Below are positions 35,164 through 45,984 of a stretch of 64,000 bases of DNA, one piece after another. The translations under genes were made by a program, and so were the position numbers. Each line of letters starts with the position of its first letter. Position 1 is the stretch's first letter. The stretch is from Rhexocercosporidium sp. MPI-PUGE-AT-0058 (lineage: Eukaryota > Ascomycota > Leotiomycetes > Helotiales), in NCBI GenBank assembly GCA_020746875.1, contig JAGTJL010000005.1, forward strand, positions 1,550,001 to 1,614,000, in the 5' to 3' direction. The notes beneath the pieces were generated by a model that saw nothing but the letters and a program-made list of their open reading frames with translations, had not been told where the DNA came from and did not search any database.

Positions 35164-35864
35164 GTTTCGAGTGTGCTATCATTGACCCATTGGTCGCGTT
35201 ATGAATTCGAGGGTTTGAATGCTATGCATTTCTTTGCAAGGCTGAGTCCGCCTGCACATGGAACGGTGCAGGTGGAAGCTTTATTAAAACCTCAATTGTA
35301 AGGCTCCTACTGTTAAGGACTATCTGCTAAGGTACTGTAAACCCAACAAATCCGATCTTACAATAGTAGACACAAATGTACAAAGTCTAGTTAATAACAA
35401 ACCGAAACACCTCTAACATCAAAAGACTGATGTTAATCGTTCAAATGAGTTATGGACGGACCGGTGGCTTCATATCTCGCAAACTAATAGGCTGATGAGG
35501 TGAATGGCATTATTATTCACGGCTGCGTGCATGCATACCTCCCCTCCCACTCGGTGAACTTTTGGTGGACGCGAGGAAAGCGCGTCTAGCTCGCCCACTT
35601 CGATTGGCTCTTCTCCACGCCCGCCCTCGAAACCACTTTAACCCTCCTCCCCCAACGCGTAAGACACACGTCGAGGAGAAGAGACGAGCGCGTCACCATC
35701 ACATTCCCAGATCCAGACGTCGACGGCGACATCGTCAAAGTTGCGCAATTCCGGACTTTTGTTGCTCGATCCCTCCCTGACGCGACTCCACCAAACCCTA
35801 CCTATCTTCTCACCCACCTCGCCTCTCCTCACCCACAACACTTCCATTCCTCGATATCAACCCT
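35164..35864. other. Divergent promoter with MCB-like elements
   Basis: 700 bp between the LYR gene and the APSES factor. The right half is GC-rich and has several CGCG cores (near 35570, 35583, 35657, 35690, 35783). The 5' leader before 35865 is pyrimidine-rich. No gene is present. Confidence 0.6.
35655..35660 (+). promoter_or_regulatory. MluI cell-cycle box (ACGCGT)
   Basis: ACGCGT, the exact binding core of MBF (Mbp1/Swi6), lies 205 bp before the start of an Mbp1-type gene. Half-like ACGCGA or GCGCGT sites flank it at about 35569, 35580, 35688 and 35779. Autoregulation is plausible but inferred. Confidence 0.5.
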
Positions 35865-38580
35865 ATGGCCGCTGCGACAATTACCACAAACCCTCAACCT
35901 CTTGCGACCACGTCCGACTCTCGCCAGAATCATCTTAACAGACCCCAAACATTCTCTACTGCTGGCGGCGCATACGACGAGGACTCGCAGCCGACTCGAC
36001 CGACTACTCACATGTCGTTCAGTATGAGCCAGGGTTCACAGGGGAGTGGGCTCATGATGCAGCCAGGAGGAGGATTCCGACAGTATGACAATAGCAATGG
36101 AATCAACCGGAGGAATTCTGCACCACAGATATACTCGGTGAGAATACATGACCTCGGGAGAGTTACCCGCTAATACGTATAGGCCATATATTCAGGGGTG
36201 GATGTCTACGAAATGGAAGTCAATGGCATCGCAGTGATGCGCCGCCGCAAGGATAGCTGGTTGAATGCAACCCAGATATTGAAGGTGGCCGGTATTGAGA
36301 AAGGAAAGCGCACAAAGGTCCTGGAGAAGGAGATCTTGATAGGAGAGCACGAGAAGGTTCAAGGCGGATACGGCAAATATCAAGGAACCTGGATCAAGTT
36401 TGAGAGAGGACTGGAGTTCTGCAGACAGTATGGCGTAGAAGAACTACTCCGTCCGCTCTTGACGTATGATATGGGGCAAGATGGAGGTATTGCGGGAAGG
36501 GGCGGAATTGATACGCCTACCAAAGAGCAAGCAATGGCCGCTCAGCGGAAAAGATTGTATAACTCAGGCGTTGAAAGCCGAGAGCGTGGGCAATCTGGAA
36601 CGTTCTTCAAGAATATCTCGAGTACAGCTTCACATGCCGTTGCAGCTATCAGCAAAGCCCGTTTCGATTCACCAGTACCACGAATGAGGAATGGTAATGG
36701 AGCGAGTCGACCTGCGAGCTTCAGCAGACAATCGTCACAGCAACACCTTGGTTCTCAAGAAAACGCATACCCAGGTGGTTCACAACAAAGCATGCAGAGC
36801 TTTGCCTCCGCGGACAGCTTTGCCCTGAGTGGACAACCCGACTCGGCCTACGCAACGCAGTTCTCTCATACCGGACGTGACGACACGCGGAACGGAGATT
36901 TTGAAGAGCCACCAAGAAAGAGAATTCGACACTCACCTAGCATGAATGGTCAATATCTGGATGACAACTACATCAATATGTCGATGCGCGAGGCTTCACC
37001 AACAGAGCCGAACGAGTCCTTTGTCTACCACAACCAACACATGCAAGCTGAGGGTGGCAACTTCCCTCTCGCACCTCTTCCAATGCCTTCAAATCTACAA
37101 GGTAGCGCTAAAAAGGACCTCTTGATGTCGCTTTTCACTGCACAGGAAGACTTCGCCAACCACAGAGCATTCCAGAGCTTAAGCCCCGAGGACCTTGACA
37201 CACCGATCGATGCCAGCTGTAATACCGCTTTAATCTGGGCAGCCACACTTGCTCGAGGGAGTCTGCTCAAAGCATTGATCTCACATGGCGCGAGTATCTT
37301 TAGGGTGAACTCCTCAGGTGAAACAGCTTTGATGCGCTCATGTTTAGTCACCAACAACCTTGAGGCTGGCAGCTTCGCAGATATACTAGAACTGCTAGGT
37401 CCAAGCATCGAGATTAGAGACTCGCGAGGTAGAACCGTGCTCCATCATATTGCAGTCACTTCGGCTGTCAAGGGAAGAAGCCAGGCAAGCAAGTATCACC
37501 TGGAAACACTTCTCGAGTTTGTCGTTCGCCAAGGAAGCGCGCCAAACAGTCAACAATCCTTTTCCAACATCCCACCAGCTCCCAAGACACTTGGAATCGG
37601 CCGATTTATGTCTGAGGTCGTCAACATCCAAGATAGATCCGGTGACACAGCATTGAATATTGCGTCTAGAATCGGCAATCGAAGTATCATATCCCAATTA
37701 ATTGAAGTCGGGGCAGACGCATCAATTGCCAATCGTTCAAATCTGAGTCCAATGGATTTCGGTGTCGGCGACCCGGCGGAATTCGAGCGCCGTCCAGGCG
37801 AGGAGCGTGTCCAGAACAAGTCCATGAGTAATGAGAGAAAGGAGAGCAGCAGCGAGATCATAAACTGTAAGTATCAAATTGTTCATTGTATCTGCTAGGC
37901 TAACACTTGTAGCTATTACGACACTTCTGAATCAGACAGAAAGTGAGTTTAGCAAAGAAATTGATAAAAAGCAAGCAGTGATCGACGATCTACATGCTCA
38001 ACTTCGGGATGCATCAGGAGAGTTGGGCGAGCAACGAAGACGGGTTGAGATTCTTCAGTCAGAGGCCAAGGAACGAGATGCACGCAAAACCAAGACTGCC
38101 AACCTTCGGAGAGCGTACGACGAGGAACGAGCACGCCTGTCGCAGATGCAGTCACAATATGGCCAAATGAACGGCGATGTCGAGATGAAACTAGGAGATG
38201 CGGATAAGGGTTTAGCTATCAGTGACCAAGCTTCCTCGATTCTCTCGAGAATAAACATCAGCCCTCATCAGCCTCTAGTCATCGATCGAGCAGACCGACA
38301 AGCTCTTTCTACTTCTCTTCCGCCAGCTCACGTTCTTCGAGCTCGACTCAATGCCTACAGGGCAGTCAATCAAGAACTTGACAGCAATGTGCGGGAGCTT
38401 CAAAGTAAGAGCACCGAGCTCGCGAGAAAGTACCGTCAGATCATCAGTTTGTGTACCAGCACACCTGAATCGAATGTCGATAATGTTATAGACAATCTGA
38501 CGAGAGCGGTCGAGAGCGAGCATACCGATGTCGAGCTGGCGAGAGTAAGAGAGTTCCTTCAACGGGTGGAGGGGGTTTAG
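35865..38580 (+). CDS. MBP1: APSES/KilA-N + ankyrin cell-cycle transcription factor (MBF subunit)
   Basis: Exons 35865-36137, 36183-37866 and 37913-38580 total 2,625 nt (874 aa). After a Ser/Gln-rich lead of about 95 residues comes the APSES DNA-binding domain: VYEMEVNGIAVMRRRKDSWL, NATQILKVAG, HEKVQGGYGKYQGTW, ARQYG-type CRQYGVEELLRPL. A disordered Ser/Asn-rich linker with basic PPRKRIRHS follows (possible nuclear localisation signal). Ankyrin repeats come next (NTALIWAATLARGSLLKALI; SGETALMRS; RGRTVLHHIAV; SGDTALNIASRIGN), then a long C-terminal coiled coil (QAVIDDLHAQLRDASGELGE). This is the Mbp1/Swi4/Res plan that drives G1/S genes through ACGCGT boxes as a heterodimer with Swi6. The Mbp1 assignment over Swi4 rests on overall similarity of the APSES block. 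Both introns are in frame and 45-46 nt. Confidence 0.88.
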
Positions 38581-39225
38581 AGGCCGAGGCAACGATAACG
38601 ACAGTCTGTAATGTGAGGCGCACAGGGGTCTTGAACATATGGCTAGCCATGGAGCGCATTTGTTGTGTATATATGAATTTGTTTCGGGTTAACGGTGCAT
38701 TGGTTTATGGTTCGTGTATATTTGAAAGCGGGTTGGGTACACTTGCATCCTTTGAGCAGTATCTTAGGTTTGACTGAATGGCCACAATGAGAAAACATCA
38801 GATTGAGCATGTCATCTGGAAGTGAGCAGCAGTACACAATCTGCAAGTATGGTTGGATCGAGATGGCAGAGACAGCGAGAAAGTTTCCTTGTCTGGTATC
38901 CTTGAGTGGGAGAAGCGAAGTGGCCGCCCTCAAATGAGGTCTGCTCACGTCGCTTGAATTTCAATCTCACTTACGGAGAGAAAATCACCCGCTCAAATGT
39001 CAACTCACAGTTTACAATTGGCACAAGCTCAGGTAAAGCAATAAAGGCTACAGTAATGCCCTACTCTACAACCCACGAAACATTCAATGTGAGAGTCCCT
39101 CCACCTCCACGGTAATAAATAAAATTCTCGCTCAGCTTGCTCCTCTTTACATCGTCAAGTGTTCTGCCACAAATTATTCTAAAGACCGTGCTCCTTCCAT
39201 CACTGTCCACTCGATAACATTTAGT
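38581..39225. other. Convergent 3' intergenic region
   Basis: 645 bp between two convergent genes. No gene or repeat recognised; both 3' UTRs should lie here. Confidence 0.55.
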
Positions 39226-40534
39226 TCAAGCGTATTGCGCTTGATGTCCACCAGGCAATTCCTTGAGCCCTGGATTCGAAAGCTAATGTCAACAAGGTCG
39301 CTTCAGGACGAGAGCAGAGAGAATACAGAGAGAAGAGACAAGAAAGGAACAAACTTACACCCGTCAACCGGCTCATCCACAACCGACTTCTGTACACACT
39401 TGTTCATCGCCGCATTATTCTGCGTCTTCGGATTCGCCTTCGGGCAATTCACCACACACGGCGTATCCATCAGCCTCTGCAACGCATCGCCCTTCCACCC
39501 AAACACATAATCAGCATGGTTCGCGTACCCCGTCGCGTCCCCGAAACTCCACGTGAAGGGCTGGCTCCCGTCGGTAGGCCAGTCGGCTTTGTTGTTGAAT
39601 TTGGACGTGTCCCAGACTACTTCAAAGAGCACTTGGGGCATGCGGACCGGGTGGCTGGCTGGGCAGGGGCCTTGGGATTCGAAGGTTCCGGACTCGGGGT
39701 AGGACATGTGGGACTAGAGGTTGTTAGAAAATCATGAGGAGTGGTTCATGAGGAGAGGTATTGGTGGGAAATTAGGTAGGATTACCATGTGATCGGGGCT
39801 GTCGAGGTTGACTCCATCCCAACAGGTTGGGAATCGCTGGTTCACCATGATGCCATACGCGCAAGTCTTGGCTGGGAACTCAAGGGTTTCAGGCTCGCGA
39901 GTGCCTGTGTTCGCCATACATGTGTATGTCAGCTGGCGGAAGTTCTCCATTGCTTTCTTAGTGCGTGCGTTGACATCGCCGACGAACATGCGGAAGCCCT
40001 TCATGATTGTTAGTTTTGCTTGCAAAGGGGTGTAAGAATGTACGTGATTGAACTCACCGGCTTGAAAGCCGTAACTTTCGATTTCTGCTCTTGGTCATAC
40101 AGAGCATCTTGCATATAGTAAACAGTGATCCCAGCAGTAGCACCACTAATCTGCGATATCTGAGGAACACGCTTGTAAGTACCATTCCTGGCGCGGAAGT
40201 ACAGGACTGCAGTCCAATAGTTTGAGAAATCCTCGCTGAAAGAGCAGGTTGTGCATGTTGATTCGCCGGGCATGTCTTTTGCTGGATCCATTGATGCGTT
40301 GAAGGAGTTCTGGGACTTTGTTAGTTGGGGTTTATTTTATTTTGGTTGATGGGAGAGAAGGGGATTTGGGGGACGTACACCACCGACGATTTGATGGAGA
40401 TGAGGAGATGGGATTGAGCCTGGTGCGACGAGTGGATCGAGTCTCTCGACTACCAACTGCGAGCATTGGAATCGTAGAAGTGCATTGCTCAAAGGAGCGA
40501 ATGCTCCTAAAGCGAAGATTGTAAACCACCTCAT
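39226..40534 (-). CDS. Secreted DUF1996-domain protein
   Basis: Five exons (39226-39269, 39359-39713, 39786-39998, 40058-40309, 40379-40534) give 1,020 nt, 339 aa. A signal peptide (MRWFTIFALGAFAPLSNAL) precedes the DUF1996 blocks LVVERLDPLVAPG, SPHLHQIVGGNSFNASMDP, CTTCSFSEDFSNYWTAVLYF, RFPTCWDGVNLDSPDHMSH, GPCPASHPVRMPQ, and QPFTWSFGDATGYANHADYV followed by FGWKGDALQ. The short last exon gives DGWLKELPGG, the usual C-terminal WLxxLPG. DUF1996 proteins are abundant extracellular fungal proteins with no firmly established enzymatic role; some carry WSC domains, absent here. All exon junctions are in frame, so the gene appears intact. The acceptor of the last exon was chosen by family resemblance, since two alternatives also keep a frame. 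Confidence 0.88.
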
Positions 40535-41823
40535 TCTGTGCTTGCGAACTGGCGCTTCTCAAATCTCACTTCTTGAAACAGTTCAGAGGACCGAGACGAA
40601 CTGACAAGACTAAGTGAATTTGACGCTCTTGGACGTCTTTCAAGACTTCGGGGAGGAAGCACATAGCCTTTAATTCATCTGGGTTGGAAATCTGGATGAT
40701 GGGCCATCGATCCGCGGGTCACTGGGTACCGAGTTGCCCTAACGAATGATGTGAGACCCCGGCTGGTGTATAAATAAGAACGGTGAATTGCTTGGGTTTA
40801 ATCTAATATCTCTTTATATGTTTGCTAAGGCAGAGCAACTGCCGATAATCGACTTGCTTGTCTGTTCCTGTACTTAAATGCATCGAGTTGTTTCCCAGCA
40901 CATTCAGGTGCCTGACATCGCTTACCTCATGGCCATTTGTTGTCCGGATGTTTCCTGTAGAAGCATTTTTGTTACCAAGGAAGCATGCTCCGGTGTCAGA
41001 AACTTGAGATACGGGAGCTACTGTAGAGAAAAAAATCAATGTCCACGAAGCTTCCTCCAGGTGACTACATCAAGTGACAAGCTTCCACCACCCATCAAGT
41101 GCCGACTTGAGAAAATCTGTACAACCACCCACCAAGGCGAGTACTAGACGCGGGGACAAATAAGAACAAACAGCACCAAGTGCCGAAGACACAGATAAAC
41201 AAAATACTAAACAAGTCGGGTCCGGGGTAATGTGGGGTAATGTGGCTAAACAATCGCCAAGACCCCCACTGTACACCCTCTACCCCTGAAAGCCCGCCAA
41301 AACAAGCGAGCGTTTTGTGTACGGAAGGGGGTTTCAAGTGGGTCTCGTCCGCCCTTGTAAATAATCTCGATATTTACAGTAATTTCTGGAGAAATTTCTA
41401 GAATTCTAAGCTGATGATTGGATATACAGCCCGGTTACCTGACAAGGGCGGACGAGACCCACTTGAAACCCCCTTCCGTACCTTTCCTTTCTCGCTAGAT
41501 CGACATATGGCACTTCAGCTTAGCCAGAGTAGGTCAATATAACGAGTTTTCTGAGCCGTCGGTTATGCTTGTTCGACGGAGAGCCATGTGGTTTTCTGAA
41601 TGCAGATATAGGATGGCAGTTCTTTCTGTGGGGAGGAGGTAGATACTCTCTGGTGATGCTGTCGAGGCTGCTTTAACAACGCATTCATCCCTTGTGTTGT
41701 CGGGGAACCTCCTTTCGTCCAAGATTTGCTCACCCCGTCCAAGTTCAGGTCCAACTTCTAACCTCACTTCATACCACCTCATCACACTTCACGCACCTCA
41801 GACACAGAATTCAAGAAGTCAAA
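40535..41823. other. Intergenic region with a palindromic element
   Basis: 1.29 kb with no supported gene. It contains the 163-bp inverted-repeat element at 41319-41481 and a small direct repeat of GGGTAATGTGG near 41224-41246. Confidence 0.6.
41319..41481. repeat. 163-bp element with perfect 40-bp inverted repeats (MITE-like)
   Basis: Bases 41319-41358 and 41442-41481 are perfect reverse complements over 40 bp; the pairing fails at the next base on both sides. The 83-bp centre is AT-rich. The outer four bases are GTAC, so the terminal TA could be a TA target-site duplication flanking 37-38-bp terminal inverted repeats that begin CGGAAGGGGG. That would fit a non-autonomous Tc1/mariner-Fot/pogo-type MITE. 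A hairpin transcript is the other reading. Confidence 0.7.
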
Positions 41824-42195
41824 ATGCGTATCTCATTCACTCTCGCCCTCCTCACGCTCTTTACCTCCTCGACTTTTGGGGCGGTCTGCGAAGTTAACAG
41901 CGATAACTGCAGAGCTGTTATAAATGCTAGCGCGTGCTTCAATAAGTACATGACAGGCGGGAACGTGAATAATATTCTAAGTTGTCTGACGGGAACGGAG
42001 GGGACGGCGACGAATAAGCAGAAGGTATGTTGATGCTTTGAGATCTGGTTTCGGGGTTTGGGTTCGAGTTTGGGATTGAGGGAGGAATTAGGGGAATAGA
42101 GGTCATTGTTCTGATACTTTGTATAGATGTGTGCTTGTACTGCATGTGTTGCGCCTGTTATGACGGCTTTCTTGACGAAGAATAAAGTGTGCTAA
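41824..42195 (+). CDS. Small cysteine-rich secreted protein (effector candidate)
   Basis: Exons 41824-42024 and 42127-42195 (102-nt GT-AG intron) encode 89 aa. The ATG lies in a good context (GTCAAAATGCG). A clear signal peptide, MRISFTLALLTLFTSSTFG, is followed by a mature part of about 70 residues with eight cysteines (AVC, DNC, SAC, LSC, MC, AC, AC, VC), an even number suited to four disulphides. The protein ends directly on the last cysteine. No domain is recognised. Such proteins are typical fungal secreted or effector-like products, but size and cysteines alone do not prove a host-directed role. It lies next to the retroelement island, a common setting for fast-evolving secreted proteins. 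Confidence 0.72.
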
Positions 42196-42859
42196 GCGCA
42201 TTGGAAGGATCGGGAAGTCGGGCAGCATATAAGAGGCACAGAGAGAGATAGAGGAACGTGTTGAGTAGTTGGATGTAAAGAAGAAGTTATCTGGAGTCTG
42301 GAGACAATTGGAGATGACCAGAACAGGAAGAAATGAAGGGGAGAATGTATGATGCATAGTCGGGAAATTTCAAGAATAGTCCAGGTTTCTCTTCCGAAGA
42401 TATATGACCTTATGAGATCAAGTAATTCAAATGAGTCTGTTCCAAAACTCTCTTCTATCTCAATTTTTCGTCATTCTGCAGTAGCTGTGGCTTTATCTAG
42501 CATTGAAACTGATTCTATACTGAGATTTAACAATAAGAACTTTTCGGCTCACGAGAAGGGGAACCGGACGAGAGGCACAAGCGCGAAGAGGTTGGACCTG
42601 ATGATACTTCAACATTGACGAAGTAGAAACCACCTATATGATAGAAAGACCAGTGGAATTTGATACAGAGATCGTAAGTCACACAAGGATGTTCTGGAAA
42701 ACTAGGTGTCAGAAAGGGTGTTGCAAGCGAGATAATAGTCTGTTGGCTATTTTTGGGCGTCTTGACACATCTATGGTCACAGTCGTGATTGCACAAGGTA
42801 AGATTCACCGTAAACTGAAACTATCTAGTCATCTCGTTAGCATAGAAAAGCCGGGGAAG
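42196..42859. other. Intergenic, nothing recognised
   Basis: About 660 bp between the small secreted protein and the oxidase pseudogene. An 89-codon frame at 42349 lacks any resemblance. It may hold an eroded 5' part of the pseudogene, which I could not read. Confidence 0.45.
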
Positions 42860-43860
42860 GGGAGGCGTCCTTGCCCAAAGAACCTGGGGATTTTGAGGTC
42901 CTCAATGTCAGCAGCGTGAATGGTGGGCTTGTACCAGAAAGAAACCTGCTCAAAGGAGCAGCTGCAATCATGGAAGAGGTTTAAGATCCGTTCAAGAAAG
43001 CTCTTGACGAGAACTTCCAACCAGGCTGGAAAAAGTTGATGAAAGAGGACAAGTAGTCAGCACGTGAGGTATTACGTCGCAGCTCGTAAGTTAAAATGAT
43101 CCCGTTGAAATGAACACTCCTGACTTTTTTGAAGACTACATGGGGACAACGATATCATCCAATGGCTTGAGACGGTGATGTGTGCTTCCAACACGCTCGA
43201 CCAAGGCTTCACCAACAACCCGATAGATAACTATATCACTTCTGTCCCAGCTGTCGTTCCGAACGGCGGACGCTGGGTCTGTATTGAAGGGGGATCCGAA
43301 GTCATCATCAAAGCCATGCAAGCTCAACTGAAAGTCACCCCGCAGCTCCAAAAGCGAGCCAAAGAAATTTCCATCAACAGCGACGCAGACTTCTCCAATC
43401 TCGGTATGCCAGTCCAAGTCGCAGGAGAAAACGCACCTCGCCAGTACACAACCTTACACAGCACCACCACCCTTGCTTGCGCGCAGGGAATGGATTTAAG
43501 CGGCGCAGGACTTTTCTTACGTACAAAAGAAAGCTATCCGCGCCCTCAAGTACTACACATCATGCAAGATCGCCCTGCGATTCAAGACAAACTTGTGGCG
43601 GAAAGGTAGTATAGTCGGTAGGGAAGCAGCCACCGATCTCCCCATACAATTATGTGTTTATCCCTCATATAATATTAACGATGATGCAGACTAGCCGGCC
43701 GTGTTGCTCTGTTCGTATACTTGGTCGCAAAACGCTCAGCGGAAGGGCTCGCTTATCGGAAGTGGAAGTCCGAACAGCGATGAACTAGTGGAGTTGTGCT
43801 TCAAGAACCTTGCTCAACAGGCCGCTAACGAGCCCCTGAGAGCTTATTTGTAGGCTCGGG
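42860..43860 (+). pseudogene. L-amino-acid-oxidase-like flavoenzyme, broken and 5'-truncated
   Basis: Pieces of one oxidase are readable in order on the plus strand in shifting frames. A segment reading GAAAIMEEV stops at 42982, then continues as DPFKKALDENFQPGWKKLMK to a second stop at 43054. Next come NDIIQWLETVMCASNTLDQG and GGRWVCIEGGSEVIIKAM (43150-43310), a segment with TTLHSTTTLACAQGMDLSGA (to 43609), and finally TDLPIQLCVYPSYNI and PAVLLCSYTWSQNAQR (to about 43855). Order and motifs resemble fungal FAD-dependent L-amino-acid/monoamine oxidases. The N-terminal FAD-binding part is missing and there are at least two stops and two or more frame changes. The stops are not obviously RIP products. 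It borders the retroelement island. Confidence 0.65.
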
Positions 43861-43979
43861 AGGGAACTTCACTGGACAACACCACGACTATCACCACAGA
43901 ACGCCAGATTCTTATCACGCCATTCGATAGCCAGCATGACAGTGCATGGTGTTTAACATTTTCTACGCCCAAATAGGAA

Positions 43980-44261
43980 GGTTTCTAGAAGGATAGACGG
44001 CTTGAGAAAGATTCTAGCTTTATAAAAGTTTAAAGAAAATATATTTAAAGAATTAATCTCTAGCTTTTAAAGAAATTTAAAAGAGAAGCGTATATATAAA
44101 AGAAGTTATCTGTAAAAGGAAACAAAACGCTGGCGTAATTGAAAATACAAGTATGACTGATTTTATTTATATTATAAAAGCCTCGGCTTTCTTATATTAT
44201 GAGCTTAACTTTATAAGGATAAAATAAACGAATATATATATATATATAACAGATAGCTTGC
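43980..44261 (+). mobile_element. AT-rich remnant of older retroelement, left of the insertion
   Basis: AT-rich sequence beginning just after the oxidase pseudogene and ending in the target site CTTGC of the gypsy insertion. It is continuous with 51927-52204 once the 7.7-kb insert and one CTTGC copy are removed. No protein is readable. The left end looks truncated because no matching LTR is seen. Confidence 0.5.
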
Positions 44262-44521
44262 TGTAACGACACTAGCCAAGAGAGCGGTGTAAGAGGTATA
44301 TGGTAATACTTTAGCTAAGGCTATCAAGAGCTAATAGGTTTAATACAAAGGAAACAAGAAGATGAAGAAGGAAAGAGGGAGTGGAGGGAGTATGAGTTCA
44401 TATATATATAAGCTCCTCTAAAACTCCTCCGGTACTAGTCCGACTCGGCATGACTTGATTACCTTTAAACCCTTAGATTCCCTGACTCGCTGAGAAGCTC
44501 CTAAGTGCACTTATCGTCACA
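44262..44521 (-). repeat. LTR (3' LTR of the chromovirus)
   Basis: On the minus strand it starts TGTGACGATAAGTGCAC and ends CGTTACA. It is about 260 bp, with homologous copies at 51667-51926 (direct) and 54240-54497 (inverted). The PPT lies just right of it on the plus map (about 44522-44536). Confidence 0.9.
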
Positions 44522-44927
44522 TTACCCCCCTCTTAAAAAAGAGATTATCCTCAATCTTTAATTAGTCATAGTTTGGTATTGTTACGGTGCTAAGGGCTCT
44601 TATCCGAGGTTAAGCGAGGTTACGCGAGCGTAAGCGAGGTCCTATATAATAGCAAATAATATATTGCAGGAAGGCGAGCTTTTATTTGTTTAATTAGTAG
44701 AATAAGCGTCCGAATCTGGTCCGTTACTTATTATATTATGTTGCCTTAGCGCTATCGATTTATTTACTTATATTAGCGCATATATACGTCAAACTTTCCA
44801 AGGAATTAATTCTTTTTCCTTTAATAACACACACTTCTCCGTAAGTTACCCTAAATTGTCGATTTACACTATATAATTGCTAACATATACAGCTAGTTAA
44901 TTAAAACAAATAAATAACAATAAGTAA

Positions 44928-45736
44928 GTGAAATCCCGTGACTTTTATAGCAAAATCCGAATTCTGACTGTAATAGTACCTCTTCTAACCCCATCGGGAG
45001 CCTTAGCGGCGGCCTACCGCAACTGCTGCGTGCGCTGTATACGCCGGATGACGAAAGAGCCGGGCCACTCTTATCACTTCGACAAGAGTAGCTCGAAGAA
45101 ATGTGCTTATTACACAGCCCAGAAAGGATCTTGCCGCCTTATAAATTAAGGTCCGGAAAACCTCTAAAACGAGTCTAATACTAATACTTTTGACTTTTTA
45201 GCTTCCGTAGTTTGTAGGCCCGGAGTACGACGCGTTATTAGCAGCTGCCGATAATATAGAAGTCTAAGTTGTCGCCTCGTCGATCGACGAGGTATTACTT
45301 GTGGCGACCGCGAAGGCGCCTAAAACTATAGAAGAGCTGGGGTTTGCGGTGTTAGAGGAGACTCGGGCTCTCTGCCACACTATGTTTAAATAATTAAACA
45401 ACGTTATTATAAGTCGTTGAGTTTGTTATAAGTAGTATTAATATTTAACACCTAAAGGCCCTGTTAGAGTTCTCGCGGGTCCTCGCCACTTCGGTGGTTG
45501 GAATAGCTCGCCGTAGTAGTAGTGCTGGTAGTAGGAAGAGAGAGGAGGATAAGGATAAGGATATAAGTATGGCTCGTCGCCGCACACGTCGTAGTAGTAT
45601 TAAGCGTAAGGCGGCTGCTACTACTACTAAGAAGAAGAAGAAGAAGAAGAAGTTTAGCCCTTCCTATAAAGGGTTAGATAGCGAGCTGACTGAGCCTTCA
45701 TCGGGAGAAGAGGAGGACCCCTTTAATAAGAATTGA
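44928..45736 (+). pseudogene. Decayed antisense ORF in the chromovirus, zinc-finger-like
   Basis: Downstream of the chromodomain, and on the opposite strand to pol, a coding-like track runs through three blocks. First is a Cys/His block (NCCVRC, PGHSYHF, KKCAYY, GSC at 45018-45140). Next comes an acidic/helical block (GPEYDALLAAADN, SSIDEVLLVATAKAPKTIEE) interrupted by TAA codons at CAA-like positions. Last is a basic block ending KRKAAATTTKKKKKKKK (45494-45736). Strong protein-like composition and stops explicable by C-to-T decay suggest a former accessory ORF. No ATG start is found, introns may have existed, and no function can be assigned. Confidence 0.45.
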
Positions 45737-45984
45737 GAGGCTCTATTTCGGATTGGTTTCGGTAGTCCTTTATAGCCGTTACCTTCTTCAAACCCTTATG
45801 CGAAAGTAGCTGTTTATGGTGAAATCGGTAGCTAGGTCCCTATTAGGGTGCGGTCGTAAGGCCTTATTAGTGCTTTAAATCAGAGAGTAAATAGCTATCA
45901 ATTAACGTCGTCGTTTTATTATCTCGGAAGGAAGTTATAATCTGTTATCTTCTAAATAACTATAATCGTCTTTCCCTAATTCCT

